DNA of 64,000 nucleotides. Origin: JBOEGW01 sp050633625. Lineage in GTDB: Bacteria > Pseudomonadota > Alphaproteobacteria > Rhodobacterales > Rhodobacteraceae. Of this stretch, positions 56,922 to 64,000 are shown piece after piece. How positions within the stretch are numbered: position 1 is the first letter of the stretch; every line of letters begins with the position of its first letter. The position numbers and the translations under genes were made by a program. The notes beneath the pieces were generated by a model. That model worked only from the letters and a program-made list of their open reading frames with translations, made no database searches and was not told the origin of the DNA. The stretch spans positions 1-64,000 of the forward strand of contig JBOEGW010000012.1 of the NCBI GenBank assembly GCA_050633625.1. The letters are read 5' to 3'.

Positions 56922-57431
56922 ATGACACCGGGCAAAACACGCAGACAAGTGATCCAACTGATTTCCGGTGGGCTTGTGCTGACTGCCGGCACACCTGCCA
57001 CCGTTCTGGCGAAACCATCTCCGAGGGTCCTCGATTGGGCGGACCTTTCGCCGACGGGAGAGGCTGTTTTGTTGCCGCCAGTTGTTCACAGCGGCCCGGG
57101 TGCAGGTCAACCTCAGGGAGAGTTTCAGAGCGTCCCAGAGCTCGACGCACAGCTGGTTCGTATTCCCGGGTTCATCATCCCGCTGGAATTTGATGACCTT
57201 GATGTCGTCGAGTTTATTCTCGCCCCCTACAAAGGTGCCTGCATTCATGTGCCAGCCCCGCCGCCTAACCAACTGGTTCACGTAAGGACAGATGATCCGT
57301 TTCCAAGCGCAAAGCTCATTCGACCGGTCTGGGTGACGGGCATCCTGCAAACATTGAAGACCGAAACGGGTGTCGCTGCCACCGGGTACTCAATGCGGGC
57401 CAGTCAAATCGATCTGTATCGACGCGACTAA
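56922..57431 (+). CDS. DUF3299 domain-containing exported protein
   Basis: 169 residues. A twin-arginine-like start (KTRRQVIQLISGG) and hydrophobic stretch point to export. The DUF3299 pattern is clear: ELDAQLVRIPGFIIPLEFD, then FILAPYKGACIHVPAPPPNQLVHV with a Cys and two His likely to bind a metal. The family is often next to MacB-like ABC genes and DUF2796 proteins, as here. Function unknown. Confidence 0.82.
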   Translation: MTPGKTRRQVIQLISGGLVLTAGTPATVLAKPSPRVLDWADLSPTGEAVLLPPVVHSGPGAGQPQGEFQSVPELDAQLVRIPGFIIPLEFDDLDVVEFILAPYKGACIHVPAPPPNQLVHVRTDDPFPSAKLIRPVWVTGILQTLKTETGVAATGYSMRASQIDLYRRD

Positions 57432-57593
57432 GTACAGATCTAGCGGGAGCAGACAAAATCTAAGGATCAAATCACTCGCAACCAACCACCGAGTATCGCA
57501 AACAAAAAAATCACTGCCTGATGGAATTTCTGCACGGGGCAGTACATATTTTTGCCAATCTCAGCTTTGTGCGGATAGAAGTCATTAGCCGAT

Positions 57594-59235
57594 ATTTCCC
57601 AAGTGATGTTATGTTGAGGCCAGTTTGGTCGACTATGTGCCCGTTTTCAAGCTTGCTTGCGGTGACAGGGGCTGAAGCACTGACACTGGCGGCCATTGAG
57701 GCACCAAAGAACGGGTTTGGCGGGTAGTTGAGGCGGTTTTGAACGCCACGCGACGCACCTGTCGAGCCGCGTTCGTTGGCATGCATGCGCTTGATCATCA
57801 TGCAGGCCTCGGCGGCGGCTTGAGGTTGCGGATGGCCGCAAGGATTTGCCCGAAACGTCGCGCGGCACCGTCACCTCAGCAAGCTGGAATGTGATTGCAC
57901 GGGCGTGACGTACGACACGGGCGCCGATCTTGATCAGTCTGGCCTGCAGGCTGGTCAACGACCAGTCGGCCATCTCTTCGGGTAGATCTGTGCCCTGCAG
58001 GAAGACACCGAGATTGTAGGCCAATGCGTGAAGTTGCAGTCGGACCTCGTTCTGCGCCATGCCCTTGCAGGACAGCCGCGTCCAGTTGATCGCCTGCGTG
58101 CCTTCCTTGATATGCTGCTCTGCGGTGCCACGCTGATTGTAGAAGTGGATGATCCAGTCAGGGTCCATCGGCAGGTTGGTGACGACGAACCCGACGCGGG
58201 GGAACAACTCGCCGGGATGCCACTCGACCTTGGCGATGACCCGTCTTGGTTTGGCCCAGGACGCCGCCTGATACTCGAAGTCACCGTTTAGGCGACGCAC
58301 ATGTTTCGGCGGACGACCGACCGGGCGCTTGAGCAGATGGGCAACCTTGCTTTGTAGAATACGATTAGCACGCAGCCGGATGGTGTAGAAGTACCCTGCC
58401 GCTTCCAGCGTTTCATAGAGATTCGGAATGGCGAAGGCGGCATCGGCCCGGAAGAAGCGCATCAGGTGACTATCTGCATATCGCGCAATGACCGGTTTCA
58501 GAACTTCTTCCCATCCATCGGCGCTTTGAACATTGCCGGGGCGCGAGGCGCAGCGTTCCAGATGGCCGAACTGGTTGAACACAAACAGCGGGTGATAGCA
58601 CATGCAGCCGTAGTGACCGTTCCAGGCGGTGCCCTCCTGCGCGCCATGGGTCGGGCTGACTGAACTGTCCATGTCCAGCGTGATCCATTTTGGTGGCGTT
58701 GCCTCGTGAATGCGGTCGATCCACTGCCCAGCCAGATCAGCCAGTGCAGCGCGATTGTTGGCTGTCGCCAACACCTCGGTCTCGAAGCGGCCCATTTGGC
58801 TCGTGGATGCAGCCTTGGCATCGACGGCCCGTTCTCCAACCACCTGCCGCATCACCGGATCACACGCCAGACGATCCGCGTCATTTACATCATCATATCC
58901 GGCCAATCGCCCGAAGACCGACTGCCGCAACAGGCCGACCAGTGAGTGCAAACGATTGTGACCAGTGCGGGTGTCACTCAGAACGCCACCCGCAATGTCG
59001 TGCAAGCCAAGCACCTCGTCCAGTTCCCTGAACAGCAACAGACCACCGTCAGAACTGATCTTCGAGCCATGAAACTCCAGCCGCACACGACGGTCAAATC
59101 CAAGCCGAACATTGCCCGTTTCGCCTGCACCCTCAGGGTGATCCATGATCCGCCGCCCTCGCCCTCATTAACATGCTGAAATATACCACGTTTGTGGCAA
59201 TCGGAGGTGCGAAAACGCCCAGTTACTTGGGAAAT
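57594..59235 (-). mobile_element. IS1380-family insertion sequence
   Basis: About 1.64 kb bounded by the inverted 11-mers ATTTCCCAAGT (57594-57604) and ACTTGGGAAAT (59225-59235), with one minus-strand transposase. Size and transposase type fit IS1380. No clean 4-base target duplication was seen (cgat on the left, gcgg on the right), so the exact outer bases are uncertain. It separates the metal operon from element backbone genes. Confidence 0.75.
57647..59146 (-). CDS. IS1380 family transposase with frameshifted C-terminus
   Basis: The open frame gives 499 residues, but a family-like end appears in the next frame. After AEVTVPRDV the sequence turns into an Arg/Ser-rich tail, whereas adding one T in the TTT run at 57853-57855 restores FGQILAAIRNLKPPPRPA and a stop at 57798. 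So one base has been lost near the 3' end. The DDE core is intact to the eye (TLDMDSSVSPTHG, FRADAAFAIPNLYE, RGTAEQHIKEGTQAINW). The lost part is only about 20 residues; activity is uncertain. Confidence 0.85.
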   Translation of the reverse strand: MDHPEGAGETGNVRLGFDRRVRLEFHGSKISSDGGLLLFRELDEVLGLHDIAGGVLSDTRTGHNRLHSLVGLLRQSVFGRLAGYDDVNDADRLACDPVMRQVVGERAVDAKAASTSQMGRFETEVLATANNRAALADLAGQWIDRIHEATPPKWITLDMDSSVSPTHGAQEGTAWNGHYGCMCYHPLFVFNQFGHLERCASRPGNVQSADGWEEVLKPVIARYADSHLMRFFRADAAFAIPNLYETLEAAGYFYTIRLRANRILQSKVAHLLKRPVGRPPKHVRRLNGDFEYQAASWAKPRRVIAKVEWHPGELFPRVGFVVTNLPMDPDWIIHFYNQRGTAEQHIKEGTQAINWTRLSCKGMAQNEVRLQLHALAYNLGVFLQGTDLPEEMADWSLTSLQARLIKIGARVVRHARAITFQLAEVTVPRDVSGKSLRPSATSSRRRGLHDDQAHACQRTRLDRCVAWRSKPPQLPAKPVLWCLNGRQCQCFSPCHRKQA

Positions 59236-59472
59236 GCGGGTTTAGTGCATGTTGCAGCATTAAGCAATTTGGGCTCCAAGCCGACTTGCGGCGGTGCAGA
59301 GTAGAGCCCAGAAATTGCACGGATTGAATGGCGGCTTTGATCATTGCGGCCAGGTTGGCTCGCGGCTGCGGCGAATGCCTGGAATCCGCCCGTGCGCGTT
59401 GCTGATGCTGCAGATGCGAGCAAATTGCGCGCAGATGCAGCGAACGACTGTAAGGTCCCGCAAAGCCGCCCG

Positions 59473-59703
59473 TCACTCGGCCTTGCTGAACTCCCGCGCG
59501 AGAATTTCCCGCGCATGCGCGACCCCTTCTGGGGTCAGGCTCAGCGATTTCGCCTTGTTTTTGGGATCAAAAATCAGGCCTTTCTCGAAAAGCCGGTTGG
59601 TGATGGCCCAATCGATTCCCTTCCAGACCTGATCGCCGTAATGCAGCGTCAGGCTAAGGATCGCGAGAGCCGCATCATCGATCTTGTCAGTGTCGAGTGC
59701 CAT
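59473..59703 (-). CDS. DUF6429 family protein
   Basis: 76 residues from the ATG at 59703. The pattern ALDTDKIDDAALAILSLTLH, WKGIDWAITNRLFEKGLI and KAKSLSLTPEGVAHAREIL fits the small DUF6429 family found on mobile elements. The last part looks like a winged-helix turn. No function is known. It is downstream of the WGR gene on the same strand, 50 bases away. Confidence 0.75.
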   Translation of the reverse strand: MALDTDKIDDAALAILSLTLHYGDQVWKGIDWAITNRLFEKGLIFDPKNKAKSLSLTPEGVAHAREILAREFSKAE

Positions 59704-59753
59704 CTCCCCCTCGTTTTCCTGTGTCTGCCAGCTTTTCGAACCGCGGCCGCGCA

Positions 59754-60011
59754 TCATGCATAACCCCGCCGCTTCTTTATCGCCGCAAGTTTCATCAGCG
59801 CGGTGACAGCGCGCCCTTCATCTGGATGCTGCTCAATCATCATCTGCCCGCGCGCGCCAATGCGGCCCCATTCGCGCACCAAGCTGGCGCCCCCAAAGAG
59901 ATCGGGCTGAATGCTCATGCGGTAAAACCGCCGCATGTTGCAGGCTGGATCGATCCGCCGCATCTGCAGGTCGGTCGGGAACACCTCAAGTTGAGCGACA
60001 GAGTGAGACAT
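59754..60011 (-). CDS. WGR domain-containing protein
   Basis: 85 residues from the ATG at 60011 (the frame is open to 60056). RFYRMSIQPDLFGGASLVREWGRIGARGQ carries the WGR motif, and the rest fits a single WGR domain (DEGRAVTALMKLAAIKKRRGY). The domain binds nucleic acids in PARPs; stand-alone copies are common on alphaproteobacterial plasmids. Exact role unknown. Confidence 0.82.
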   Translation of the reverse strand: MSHSVAQLEVFPTDLQMRRIDPACNMRRFYRMSIQPDLFGGASLVREWGRIGARGQMMIEQHPDEGRAVTALMKLAAIKKRRGYA

Positions 60012-60096
60012 ATCGTGATCCAGCAGGCTTTCTTCCACAATATCAAGTGGACGCATGCCCTGCCACCTTGATTTCCCCGCGAGGGGAAAAGGGGGC

Positions 60097-61029
60097 TCAT
60101 GCCCCCTTCTCGAACTTCATGACCGGGATGCCGAGCTTTTTGGCCTTGTCGGCTAGGTTCTCCTGGATGCCGGTGCCCGGGAAGACGAGGACACCCACGG
60201 GGAGCACATCCAGCATCGCGTCGTTGCGCTTGAAGGGGGCGGCTTTGGCATGCTTGGTCCAATCGGGCTTGAAGGCCACCTGCGTCACGCCCCGGGCCTC
60301 GGCCCATTTGGCGGCGATGAGCTCTGCGCCCTTCGGGCTTCCCCCGTGCAGAAGGACCATGTCGGGATATTTGGTCCGGACCTGGTCGAGCTTTCCCCAG
60401 ATAAGCCGGTGATCGTTGAAGTCGGTCCCGCCGGTGAGGGCAATCTTGGGGCCTGCGGGCAACATCACCTCGGTTTCTGCGCGGCGCTTGGCGGCGAGGA
60501 AGTCGCGGCTGTCAATGAGCGCGGCGGTCATGTGCTGACGGTTCACCATCGAGCCCGTACGGGGGCGCCAGGACGATCCCGTGTGATGGACGAACTCGGT
60601 GGCGGCGTGATCGCGCATCATGTCCATGCAGTTGCGCCGTTCGATCAGTGTCAGGCCTTCGGCCGTCAGGCGCTCAAGCTCGGTGGATTTCACCTCGGAG
60701 CCGTCCTGCTCCCGCTGGAGGCGGCGCTGCACCTGCTCGTTCTCGTCGAGCGACCGCTCAATCCTCGCCGTGGCGCGGTGAAAGAGGTTGACCTGGCCCC
60801 AGAGCACCTCTTCGAGGTCGGGTTCCATGCGGGTGTCTTCCAGGGTCGCGACGAGGGCATCGAAAATGTCTGCGACGGCAACCGCAAGGCGCTGCCCATC
60901 GGGCATTGGGCGCGGATCGGGCTCATCAAAGGGGCGGTAGCCATAAAGCTGCAACTCGTCGAGCGCATGGGCGGTCTGGGATGCGGTGTGGGCGGGTTCA
61001 TACGCATCGTCGTGGGTGTGGATCGTCAT
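60097..61029 (-). CDS. DUF2493 (SLOG-related) domain protein
   Basis: 310 residues from the ATG at 61029. The first 200 residues are helical, with a coiled stretch (RATARIERSLDENEQVQRRLQREQDG). The C-terminal 110 residues are the DUF2493 domain: KIALTGGTDFNDHRLIWGKLDQV, MVLLHGGSPKGAELIAAKWAEARG, VLVFPGTGIQENLADKAKKLGIPVM. This Rossmann-like fold, related to SLOG/YpsA, binds nucleotides or their derivatives. It belongs to the element backbone. The frame extends to 61083, but the upstream part is Arg-rich. Confidence 0.82.
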   Translation of the reverse strand: MTIHTHDDAYEPAHTASQTAHALDELQLYGYRPFDEPDPRPMPDGQRLAVAVADIFDALVATLEDTRMEPDLEEVLWGQVNLFHRATARIERSLDENEQVQRRLQREQDGSEVKSTELERLTAEGLTLIERRNCMDMMRDHAATEFVHHTGSSWRPRTGSMVNRQHMTAALIDSRDFLAAKRRAETEVMLPAGPKIALTGGTDFNDHRLIWGKLDQVRTKYPDMVLLHGGSPKGAELIAAKWAEARGVTQVAFKPDWTKHAKAAPFKRNDAMLDVLPVGVLVFPGTGIQENLADKAKKLGIPVMKFEKGA

Positions 61030-61152
61030 CGGTTCTTGCCTCCGGGCCTGTCTGGTCCGCGCGACAACCCGCGCGGCCTTCATGGGCAGCTCTGAGCCGT
61101 CATGGCGGACGCCCCTTCACCCCCTCTTCGGGGCCGAAACGCATGTGGAGGA

Positions 61153-61232
61153 GGGCGGCAGGCAAGCTATTTGTTTCGCGATGCAAAGCGGGGGGCTCGT
61201 CCCCCGCGGCGGAAATAGCTTGCCTGCCGCCC
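61153..61232. repeat. Nested cruciform: perfect 20-base inverted repeat
   Basis: GGGCGGCAGGCAAGCTATTT (61153-61172) and its exact complement AAATAGCTTGCCTGCCGCCC (61213-61232) enclose a second perfect stem GCGGGGG (61188-61194) with CCCCCGC (61201-61207). It sits in the 370-base gap between the DUF2493 and Toprim genes, which otherwise holds no gene. Candidates: single-strand initiation site, replication control element or protein-binding site. No T-run follows on either strand. Confidence 0.75.
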
Positions 61233-61399
61233 TTGATGGGGCGACCCCTTTGACGGCCGCCTGCCCATCTCTTGAAGGCCGCTCGGGTGACGGGTGGATG
61301 AGATTTACCCGGGAAGAGGCAAAGGGGACGATCAACACCCGCGATAGGGATACATGACCCTGCCCCCGCTATCCTGGACCGCCCCCTGCGCGATGCTGC

Positions 61400-62431
61400 T
61401 CAGCCTGACAGGCGCTGCCGATCCTCAAGCCCGATCTGCCCTGCCAGATGCTGGCGCAGCGCCTCTTTGCCGGTCGCCCGGAGATCATCGTTGAAATCCC
61501 CGAGTTGTGGCTCGAGCACATGGCACCCAATCCCGACCTCTGTGGCTCTGGCGATCAACCTCTCTGCCGCGCGTTGCCCGGCCGGATCGCGGTCGATCGC
61601 GATGTAGAGTCGCTGCAATCCCTCTGGCAGCAGGACGGCCCCGAGGTGACCCGACGACAGCGCCGCCCAGACGGGAAGGCCGGAGGCCGCCTCGGACAGG
61701 GACAGCATGGTCTCGATGCCCTCGCCGATCACGAGGATGTCATCATGCGGGGTCAGCCTGACGGCATTGCCGAGGAGGTGACCCATGGCACGCCGCTGCG
61801 TCTCGACAGCCGCCTTCCCCTGTCCGTCAGGCGCCAACCAGGTGCGATGCACGCCCTGCAAGGCCCCTGCCCCATCGGTGACAGCCGCGATCAGCGCCGG
61901 TCTTGGGAGGCTCCGGGTCTGCCCCTCATCCCGATGCCAGCACTTCGGGTGGAAGCGCAGCGCGCTCATCGTGCCGCCTTGGGTGATGCCTCGGGAGCGG
62001 AGGTAGGTGTCGGCAAGCGTGCCTGCGACCGGCTCCGAGGCTGCAAACAATCGCGCCGCCGCCGCTGGCGTGCCACCGGGGGCTTTGGCCTTCTTCGGCA
62101 CTGGCGTATTCGGGAGGGCCGGCTGGGGACGGCCCAGATGCGCCCGGGCCTCGGCCAGAAGATCGGGAAAGCGCGAGATCCCGGTTCGCTCGCGGATGAT
62201 GTCGAGGAGATCGCCATGCAGTCCGACAGCCGCATCCTGCCATTTGCCACGGGCTCCCGGTCCTGATGTGGGTCCAGACAGCCGCACGAAGAGCGACCGG
62301 CCGGGGTTGTTCTGCAGGTCGCCCACGATCCAGTAGGACCCTTCCCGCCGTCCGGCGGGAAGGTAGGCGCGACACACGCTCTCTGCATTCTCCGCCAGAG
62401 CGCGGATCACATCTTCGGTCTCGGAATACAT
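61400..62431 (-). CDS. Toprim-domain, primase-like protein
   Basis: 343 residues. The N-terminal part (residues 1-150) resembles the DUF7146 region of plasmid primase-like proteins (VCRAYLPAGRREGSYWIVGD, DLLDIIRERTG). The Toprim core is HDDILVIGEGIETMLSLSEA (Glu of motif 1) and RLYIAIDRDPAGQRAAERL (DxD). It should make primers or otherwise act on single-stranded element DNA after transfer. The gap to the upstream helicase gene is 3 bases, so they are co-transcribed. Confidence 0.85.
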   Translation of the reverse strand: MYSETEDVIRALAENAESVCRAYLPAGRREGSYWIVGDLQNNPGRSLFVRLSGPTSGPGARGKWQDAAVGLHGDLLDIIRERTGISRFPDLLAEARAHLGRPQPALPNTPVPKKAKAPGGTPAAAARLFAASEPVAGTLADTYLRSRGITQGGTMSALRFHPKCWHRDEGQTRSLPRPALIAAVTDGAGALQGVHRTWLAPDGQGKAAVETQRRAMGHLLGNAVRLTPHDDILVIGEGIETMLSLSEAASGLPVWAALSSGHLGAVLLPEGLQRLYIAIDRDPAGQRAAERLIARATEVGIGCHVLEPQLGDFNDDLRATGKEALRQHLAGQIGLEDRQRLSG

Positions 62432-62434
62432 GGC

Positions 62435-64000
62435 TCAGCACCCTCCACGCACATGTAGTCCTGTCACGGGACAACGTGCAAGCAGACGATCAAGCACTGC
62501 GATGCCGCTGGAGTCTGCTGGGCAGAAGAGCCGCAGCTTCCAGGCGATGATCTCCGAGAAGAACCCATCTGCCTTCAGCCGGTCCTTGGCGGCACCCAAA
62601 AAGCCCGACAGTTCGATCCGGTTCACCCCCATGACGCGGGACCGGTGCAACTCCATCCCCTCGGCCAGCCCCACCACGGTCTTGCCCTCCAGAACGAGGG
62701 CATGAACCTGTGCGGCTGTCAGCTGCGGCGCGTCAGCGGCCAGCGTGGTCGCGACCCAAGACGGCGAGACGCGGCGACCGATGATGCGCTGACCATCGTC
62801 GGTTTGTAGCCGGTAGACGCGGGTCTCGTCCTGCGGCAGTTGCTTCCAGATCGGCAGCAGCAGCCCCGCCACGATGTGCACCGTGGTTTCCGTGAATTCC
62901 GGCACCTCGGCCAGTTCCGCGGTCCAGGCGGCGGCGAAGACTGCGCGGTCGGCTTCGAGCCAGTGGGTGTCCTCCATCATCCGGGCCGGAACCGTGCTGG
63001 CCTCCGTTGGCCGGATCAGCCTCAGCCGCGGTTCGATGGTGCCGTCGTCCAGCATCAAGCTGGTCGCGGGCACCTGCACGGCAGCCCTGTTTGAGCGGCG
63101 GTTAACTAGCAAACGCGCCTTCGGATCGTCCAGCCAGTCGAGCGCATCAGCGAGCGCGGTCGGCGTGTTGCGCTGCTTTTGCGCGATGGTCAGGAGCTGG
63201 GTTTCTGCGCCGGAGCCGGGATGGGTGTAGATCACCCGTGCGTCCGTCACCTGAAAGCTCTCGGCGCGCAGCGTCTCGAGCCCGAGGTCGTAGACCCCGG
63301 CAGCGATAGCGCCCTCGATTCGCTGGTCGAGGAGTTCCTCGAAGACCGAGAACAGCACGGCCTGCATGTCGATCGTCAGCGCCAGCAGGCGATTGAGGAA
63401 AGTCGTGATCGGGGGCAGATCGTCTTTGAGGCCGTTGTCATCGGTCAGGCTGAGACCGGTGGCATCCTCGAATTCCCCAAGCGAGCAGCCCGCAACATCA
63501 CCGCGATAGATGCGGCGGTAGAGCTGACGTAGCGCGTCGCGGGCATAAAGGCTCTCGAGATTGTCCTCGGGCCGGAACAGCCCCTGCCCTCCGGTCTGAC
63601 GTTGGCCGCGCGTGATGGCACCCAGCGTGTCGAGGCGGCGCGCGATGGTCGAGAGGAACCGCTTTTCTGCTTTCACATCCGTGGCCACCGGCCGGAAGAG
63701 CGGCGGTTGCGCCTGATTGGTACGGTTGGTGCGGCCCAAGCCCTGGATTGCCGCGTCTGCTTTCCAGCCCGGTTCCAGGAGGTAGTGGACCCGCAGGCGC
63801 TGGTTTTTCGCGCCGAGATCGGCGTGATAGCTGCGCCCGGTGCCGCCGGCATCCGAGAAGATCAGGATGCGCTTTTGGTCATCCATGAAGGCGGCGGTTT
63901 CCGCGAGATTGGCAGACCCCGCCCGGCTTTCGACCACAAGGCGCGCGGCAGCACCCTCGCCCTTCCTCACAATGCGGCGCGAGCGTCCCGTCACTTCCGC
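62435..64000 (-). CDS. Strawberry-notch-like helicase/methylase-fusion protein, C-terminal part
   Basis: 522 codons are visible; the 5' part lies beyond the right edge, and the frame stays open to 64000. The visible helicase C-lobe reads ILIFSDAGGTGRSYHADLGAKNQRLRVHYLL and AIQGLGRTNRTNQAQPPLFRPV, the Strawberry-notch C-terminal signature with a motif VI-like QGLGRTNR. Large proteins of this type, sometimes with an N-terminal methylase, are typical of Rhodobacterales plasmids and integrative elements. The GTG at 63992-63994 is internal, not a start. Confidence 0.82.
   Translation of the reverse strand, partial: AEVTGRSRRIVRKGEGAAARLVVESRAGSANLAETAAFMDDQKRILIFSDAGGTGRSYHADLGAKNQRLRVHYLLEPGWKADAAIQGLGRTNRTNQAQPPLFRPVATDVKAEKRFLSTIARRLDTLGAITRGQRQTGGQGLFRPEDNLESLYARDALRQLYRRIYRGDVAGCSLGEFEDATGLSLTDDNGLKDDLPPITTFLNRLLALTIDMQAVLFSVFEELLDQRIEGAIAAGVYDLGLETLRAESFQVTDARVIYTHPGSGAETQLLTIAQKQRNTPTALADALDWLDDPKARLLVNRRSNRAAVQVPATSLMLDDGTIEPRLRLIRPTEASTVPARMMEDTHWLEADRAVFAAAWTAELAEVPEFTETTVHIVAGLLLPIWKQLPQDETRVYRLQTDDGQRIIGRRVSPSWVATTLAADAPQLTAAQVHALVLEGKTVVGLAEGMELHRSRVMGVNRIELSGFLGAAKDRLKADGFFSEIIAWKLRLFCPADSSGIAVLDRLLARCPVTGLHVRGGC

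Overview
The window looks like alphaproteobacterial DNA, most probably from the Rhodobacterales (Roseobacter group). The grounds are high GC, a RepC-type replication initiator, and families typical of that order (DUF2783, DUF3299, DUF2493, DUF6429, Tn7-like TniABQ modules). No rRNA, tRNA or CRISPR array was recognised. From about 9 kb to the right edge it reads as one conjugative plasmid or integrative element carrying several cargo blocks. Both window edges cut genes (1-173 and 62435-64000).

Layout. 1-1.3 kb: a minus-strand metal-efflux type operon (CDF transporter, TVP38-like protein, small membrane protein) behind a MerR-type promoter. 1.5-5.0 kb: a minimal Tn7-like transposon (TnsB/TniA, TniB, TniQ) with recognisable ends; it abuts the C-terminal stub of a flavin monooxygenase and its DUF2783 partner. 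5.5-9.1 kb: an AEC transporter, a 3-hydroxybenzoate 4-monooxygenase-like gene (mobA) and a divergent MarR regulator (mobR-like). 9.2-10.5 kb: repC with an internal perfect DnaA box and a candidate antisense RNA in its leader. 10.6-23.2 kb: small exported proteins, then a complete VirB-type type IV secretion operon (virB1 to virB11, including a VirB7-like lipoprotein and a hybrid transglycosylase/VirB5-like protein).

23.3-32.8 kb: a defence island between virB11 and the virD4-like gene. It holds a FitAB toxin-antitoxin pair, an MmeI-like DNA methyltransferase without an obvious nuclease motif, a HEPN-like protein, a duplicated fragment of the helicase N-terminus, an AlbA_2 (Schlafen-like)/ATPase protein, a superfamily 2 helicase and a GIY-YIG nuclease. 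Most junctions are 4-8 bp overlaps, so these genes look like one unit. This is the best candidate in the window for an undescribed system.

32.9-39.4 kb: coupling protein, relaxase and MobC-like accessory protein on the minus strand, a hairpin-rich candidate oriT, then ParA/VirC1-like and VirC2-like genes. 39.3-41.1 kb: three small unknown genes and mostly empty DNA. 41.1-54.3 kb: a three-component signalling operon (kinase, GAFTGA-less NtrC-type regulator, periplasmic binding protein) that appears to share operators with a downstream branched-chain-type ABC importer, iron alcohol dehydrogenase, exported cyclase-family hydrolase and succinate semialdehyde dehydrogenase. This could serve uptake and oxidation of a gamma-hydroxybutyrate-like compound. 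54.3-57.4 kb: a ZrgA-like histidine-rich protein, an ABC exporter-type pair and a DUF3299 protein, probably zinc or copper related. 57.6-59.2 kb: an IS1380-family insertion sequence with a frameshifted transposase. 59.4-64 kb: element backbone genes (DUF6429, WGR, DUF2493, a Toprim primase-like protein, a Strawberry-notch-like helicase) with a striking nested inverted repeat at 61153-61232.

All calls come from reading the sequence and from remembered family features. No database search was run.
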